Assembly: GCA_012728505.1 (NCBI GenBank)
Contig: JAAYEY010000027.1
Coordinates: 1-8,833, forward strand
Source: Synergistaceae bacterium
Lineage (GTDB): Bacteria > Synergistota > Synergistia > Synergistales > Synergistaceae
Direction of reading: 5' to 3'
Length of the DNA: 8,833 nucleotides
The notes below the pieces were generated by a model. It saw nothing but the letters and a program-made list of their open reading frames with translations, made no database searches and was not told the origin of the DNA. Made by a program: the position numbers and the translations under genes. Below, in pieces: positions 7,013 to 8,833 of the stretch (the stretch's first letter is position 1; every line of letters begins with the position of its first letter).

Positions 7013-7030
7013 TCTTAAAAGGTTTTAAGA
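7013..7030. repeat. Perfect 18-base palindrome TCTTAAAAGGTTTTAAGA, candidate operator
   Basis: Eight-base arms flank a central GG with no mismatch. It lies midway between the divergent korA and rubrerythrin genes, about 60 bases upstream of the rubrerythrin -35. The loop is too small for an RNA hairpin, so a dimeric DNA-binding protein is the more natural reader. It is not the classic PerR box as I know it (TTATAATNATTATAA). Confidence 0.55.
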
Positions 7031-7088
7031 GTATACATTGATAAGATTTTACCTTCAAGTGGCAGCGCCTTAAAGCAACTTTCATGTT

Positions 7089-7116
7089 TTGACATTAACT
7101 CTATTGGCTATAAAAT
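7089..7116 (+). promoter_or_regulatory. Predicted sigma-70-type promoter of rubrerythrin
   Basis: A perfect TTGACA (7089-7094) is followed by a 16-base spacer and TAAAAT (7111-7116). The start of transcription would fall near 7123. That makes the upstream GTG at 7124 an unlikely start codon and leaves a leader of about 36 bases before ATG 7160. Confidence 0.7.
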
Positions 7117-7146
7117 ATAGACTGTGGTAAATTTTATTAAAGATAT

Positions 7147-7151
7147 GGGGG
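7147..7151 (+). promoter_or_regulatory. Unusual ribosome binding site of rubrerythrin
   Basis: GGGGG in TATGGGGGTA lies 8 bases upstream of ATG 7160. This G-run is less perfect than the AAGGAGG sites of neighbouring genes but has suitable spacing, and it supports ATG 7160 over ATG 7145. Confidence 0.5.
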
Positions 7152-7159
7152 TATCACAG

Positions 7160-7693
7160 ATGGAACTTAAAGGAAGCAAGACTGAAAAAAACCTGTGGGA
7201 AGCTTTTGCAGGTGAATCGATGGCACGCAGTAAATACACCTATTTCGCATCTGTCGCAAAAAAAGAAGGATATGAGCAGATTGCCGGGATTTTCCTTGAA
7301 ACTGCAGACAACGAAAAAGAACATGCCAAGCTCCATTTCAAGGCTCTTTCGGGAATAGGTACCACTGCAGAAAATCTTAAAGCCGCAGCTGAAGGTGAAA
7401 GCTACGAATGGAACTATATGTATCCAAGAATGGCGAAGGAAGCAGCAGAAGAGGGCTTTACAGAACTTGCTGAAATGTTCAGTAACATAGCCGAAGTAGA
7501 AGCTGTACATGAAAAACGTTACAGAGATTTTGCGAAAAACCTTGAAGAGGGACACGTCTTCCTCAAAGATGGAAAGGTCTTCTGGAAGTGCCGCAATTGC
7601 GGGGCAATATACGAATGCGTAGAAGCTCCGGAAATATGCCCCGTCTGCAAGCATAAACAAGCACATTTTGAGATCCAAGCTAAAAACTGGTAA
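7160..7693 (+). CDS. rbr: Rubrerythrin
   Basis: Rubrerythrin is a cytoplasmic non-haem iron peroxidase of anaerobes. It reduces hydrogen peroxide with electrons from rubredoxin or NADH-linked donors. Numbered from ATG 7160, the 177-residue protein has an N-terminal four-helix diiron domain (about 1-130) and a C-terminal rubredoxin-like domain (about 138-172). Probable diiron ligands are Glu19 (AFAGES), Glu52 and His55 (NEKEHAK), Glu94/Glu97 (KEAAEEG) and Glu114 and His117 (EVEAVHEK). The rubredoxin iron site is Cys144/Cys147 and Cys160/Cys163 (CRNC, CPVC). The start MELKGSKTEKNL is the usual family N-terminus; upstream in-frame GTG 7124 and ATG 7145 are less likely because the predicted transcript starts near 7123. 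The gene appears to be transcribed alone from its own strong promoter. It is divergent from the oxygen-sensitive korAB operon, a reasonable pairing for an anaerobe. Confidence 0.96.
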   Translation: MELKGSKTEKNLWEAFAGESMARSKYTYFASVAKKEGYEQIAGIFLETADNEKEHAKLHFKALSGIGTTAENLKAAAEGESYEWNYMYPRMAKEAAEEGFTELAEMFSNIAEVEAVHEKRYRDFAKNLEEGHVFLKDGKVFWKCRNCGAIYECVEAPEICPVCKHKQAHFEIQAKNW

Positions 7694-7734
7694 ACTTTTT
7701 ATAAATAAAAAAATCTTCCCATAATATACAAAGA

Positions 7735-7768
7735 GAGGTCCAAAAGTTCCACAGAACTGACGGACTTC
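7735..7768 (+). other. Two-part hairpin in the leader of the ThDP-enzyme gene
   Basis: Inner stem: AGTTC (7745-7749) pairs with GAACT (7754-7758) around a CACA loop. Outer stem: GAGGTCC (7735-7741) pairs with GGACTTC (7762-7768) with one G-T wobble. The two stems are separated by a symmetric 3x3 internal loop (AAA and GAC). No T-run follows, so this is not an ordinary intrinsic terminator. It sits about 80 bases before the next start codon. A possible extended -10 (TGCTATGTA, 7775-7783) follows but has no good -35. No match to the TPP riboswitch core was visible. The rest of 7694-7847 holds an AT palindrome (7696-7711) and nothing else I can name. Confidence 0.4.
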
Positions 7769-7832
7769 CATATGTGCTATGTAATCTACAACACAGTGAA
7801 TTTTTCTGACCAGCTGTGACGAAAAGAAAGAA

Positions 7833-7838
7833 AAGGAG
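7833..7838 (+). promoter_or_regulatory. Ribosome binding site deciding the GTG start of the ThDP enzyme
   Basis: AAGGAG is 9 bases before GTG 7848 but 15 bases before ATG 7854, two codons downstream. The spacing favours the GTG. Confidence 0.6.
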
Positions 7839-7847
7839 TGGCTAAGA

Positions 7848-8833
7848 GTGAAAATGACAGGGGCTCAGATAGTTCTCCACATGCTTAAACTTCATGAAAT
7901 TAAGCATGTATTTGGCCTTCCTGGGGAAACAACCCTGGGATTGTATAAAGAATGGTTGAAATTTCCCGATATCACCCACATTTTAACTCATGATGAAAGA
8001 GCTGCTGCCTTTATGGCGGAGGCTTACGCCAAGGTTACCGGAAAAGTCGGCGTAAGCGAAGCCCCAAGTCCGGGCGCAGGACACCCTGTACCGGGTGTAA
8101 TCGAGTCTTTCACCGGGTCAGTTCCAACTTTATGCCTTACTTCCGATGTCCCTTATAACAGCGACAAAAGAAACACTCTCTCAGGCTTCGATCAGAACAG
8201 GCTTTACAGCGCCATCACAAAGGAAAGTATTCTGGTGACAAAGGCGAAAGACCTGCCTTTCCTGATAAGGAGGGCTTTTAGGGTAGCTGTAAGCGGACGA
8301 CCCGGAGCTGTCCATATGAGGATACCGATGGACATATACGAGGAAGAGGCTGAAGTGAATGACCTCTACGCAGATCCATGTATGGCTAGGTGGCCTTACC
8401 AGCGTCCTGTTGCAGACCTGAGAGAGATCGACAGAGCCATAAAGCTCCTTGCCGAAGCCAAACGCCCCGTTATAGTATGTGGGCAAGGCGCTCTTGTCTC
8501 TGACGCAGGAGATGAAGTTATTACTCTGGCAGAAGCTTTAAATATACCGGTCGGATGTACCATGACGGGGAAAGGGACCGTCTCAGAGATTCATCCTCTC
8601 TCTATCCGTCTTGTAGGGGCAAGAGGAGGAACAAGCTACTCAAATAAATTTCTCCAGTCAGCCGATCTCGTCTTCTTTATCGGATCCAATACCGATTCAG
8701 CCGGAACCGACGGGTGGAAGATGCCCTCTAACGTTGGGGGACCTAAGATAATAAGCCTAAATATAGACGGGATAGACGCGGCAAACAATTATCCTACAGA
8801 CGCGGTCCTTGTCGGCGACGCAAAGGCTACACT
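7848..8833 (+). CDS. Thiamine diphosphate-dependent enzyme, acetolactate synthase-like (5' part, cut by window end)
   Basis: The reading frame stays open from GTG 7848 to the window edge, giving 328 codons. It matches the first two domains of the acetolactate synthase/benzoylformate decarboxylase/oxalyl-CoA decarboxylase superfamily. The N-terminal pyrimidine-binding domain (about 1-170) begins MTGAQIVLHML and contains KHVFGLPGETTLGLYKEW (19-36). In THDERAAAFMAEAYAKVTGKVGV, Glu50 aligns with the glutamate that activates ThDP. EAPSPGAGHPVPGVIESF is the counterpart of the GPGATN segment, followed by SVPTLCLTSDVP. The central domain starts around 190 (DLREIDRAIKLLAEAKRPVIVCGQGA) and continues through ADLVFFIGSNTDSAG to the edge. 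The C-terminal ThDP/Mg-binding domain with its GDG motif would lie beyond the window, and the usual total is about 550-600 residues. The reaction cannot be fixed; it could be an anabolic acetolactate synthase paralogue or a decarboxylase or acetyltransferase relative. Confidence 0.88.
   Translation, partial: MKMTGAQIVLHMLKLHEIKHVFGLPGETTLGLYKEWLKFPDITHILTHDERAAAFMAEAYAKVTGKVGVSEAPSPGAGHPVPGVIESFTGSVPTLCLTSDVPYNSDKRNTLSGFDQNRLYSAITKESILVTKAKDLPFLIRRAFRVAVSGRPGAVHMRIPMDIYEEEAEVNDLYADPCMARWPYQRPVADLREIDRAIKLLAEAKRPVIVCGQGALVSDAGDEVITLAEALNIPVGCTMTGKGTVSEIHPLSIRLVGARGGTSYSNKFLQSADLVFFIGSNTDSAGTDGWKMPSNVGGPKIISLNIDGIDAANNYPTDAVLVGDAKAT

Noticed and set aside
7124..7159. Upstream GTG/ATG starts adding 12 residues to rubrerythrin
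   Set aside because: The predicted transcription start is near 7123, and the family N-terminus MELKGSK begins at 7160.
7154..7771. A 205-codon open frame antisense to rubrerythrin
   Set aside because: It lies wholly opposite a clear rubrerythrin gene. Its translation is rich in Phe, Cys and Ser from the reversed Glu/Lys codons, and it resembles no family, so it is a shadow frame.
7694..7847. TPP riboswitch upstream of the ThDP enzyme
   Set aside because: I could not find the CUGAGA-type or ACCUGAUCUGG-type conserved segments.
1..8833. Mobile element, phage, CRISPR, toxin-antitoxin or defence system
   Set aside because: No transposase, integrase, direct-repeat array, attachment site or defence-type gene is visible; all long frames are explained by metabolic, transport or regulatory genes.

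Overview
The window reads as ordinary chromosome from an anaerobic bacterium that ferments amino acids or other organic acids. The evidence is a two-gene 2-oxoacid:ferredoxin oxidoreductase, a rubrerythrin, strong AAGGAGG-type ribosome binding sites and moderate base composition. Synergistota or an anaerobic Firmicute lineage would fit, but this is a weak inference from gene content and protein flavour, and no marker gene is present. There is no sign of mobile elements, CRISPR arrays, tRNA or rRNA. Coding density is high, and no gene-free stretch exceeds about 235 bases.

Layout, left to right. (1) A complete MBL-fold hydrolase (17-901, +) and a ten-helix EamA/DMT-family transporter (987-1898, +) lie on the same strand. 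(2) A MocR/GntR-type regulator with an aminotransferase-like domain (1891-3261, -) meets the transporter tail to tail with an 8-base overlap. It is divergent from pdxS (3378-4256, +), the lyase subunit of pyridoxal 5'-phosphate (PLP) synthase. This is the classic PdxR/pdxS arrangement, but pdxT is absent and the regulator lacks the PLP-anchoring lysine. (3) A long hairpin (4261-4305) serves as a terminator between pdxS and the leftward korA-korB pair (6925 to 4327). (4) A 234-base divergent intergenic region with two palindromes separates korA from rubrerythrin (7160-7693, +). (5) A leader with a two-part hairpin precedes the 5' part of a thiamine diphosphate (ThDP) dependent enzyme of the acetolactate synthase type (7848 to the window edge, +), which is cut by the window.

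Functionally, the genes cover vitamin B6 cofactor synthesis and its probable regulator, ferredoxin-linked oxidative decarboxylation of 2-oxoacids, peroxide detoxification, and a second ThDP enzyme. PLP supports transamination that makes 2-oxoacids, which KorAB-type enzymes consume. That link is inference, and the genes are not in one operon.

I did not find a convincing new multi-gene system. The points most worth checking are the regulator with Arg in place of the PLP lysine next to a PLP synthase gene, the repeat cluster between the two, the missing third cluster-ligand cysteine in the oxidoreductase beta subunit, and the palindromes between korA and rubrerythrin.
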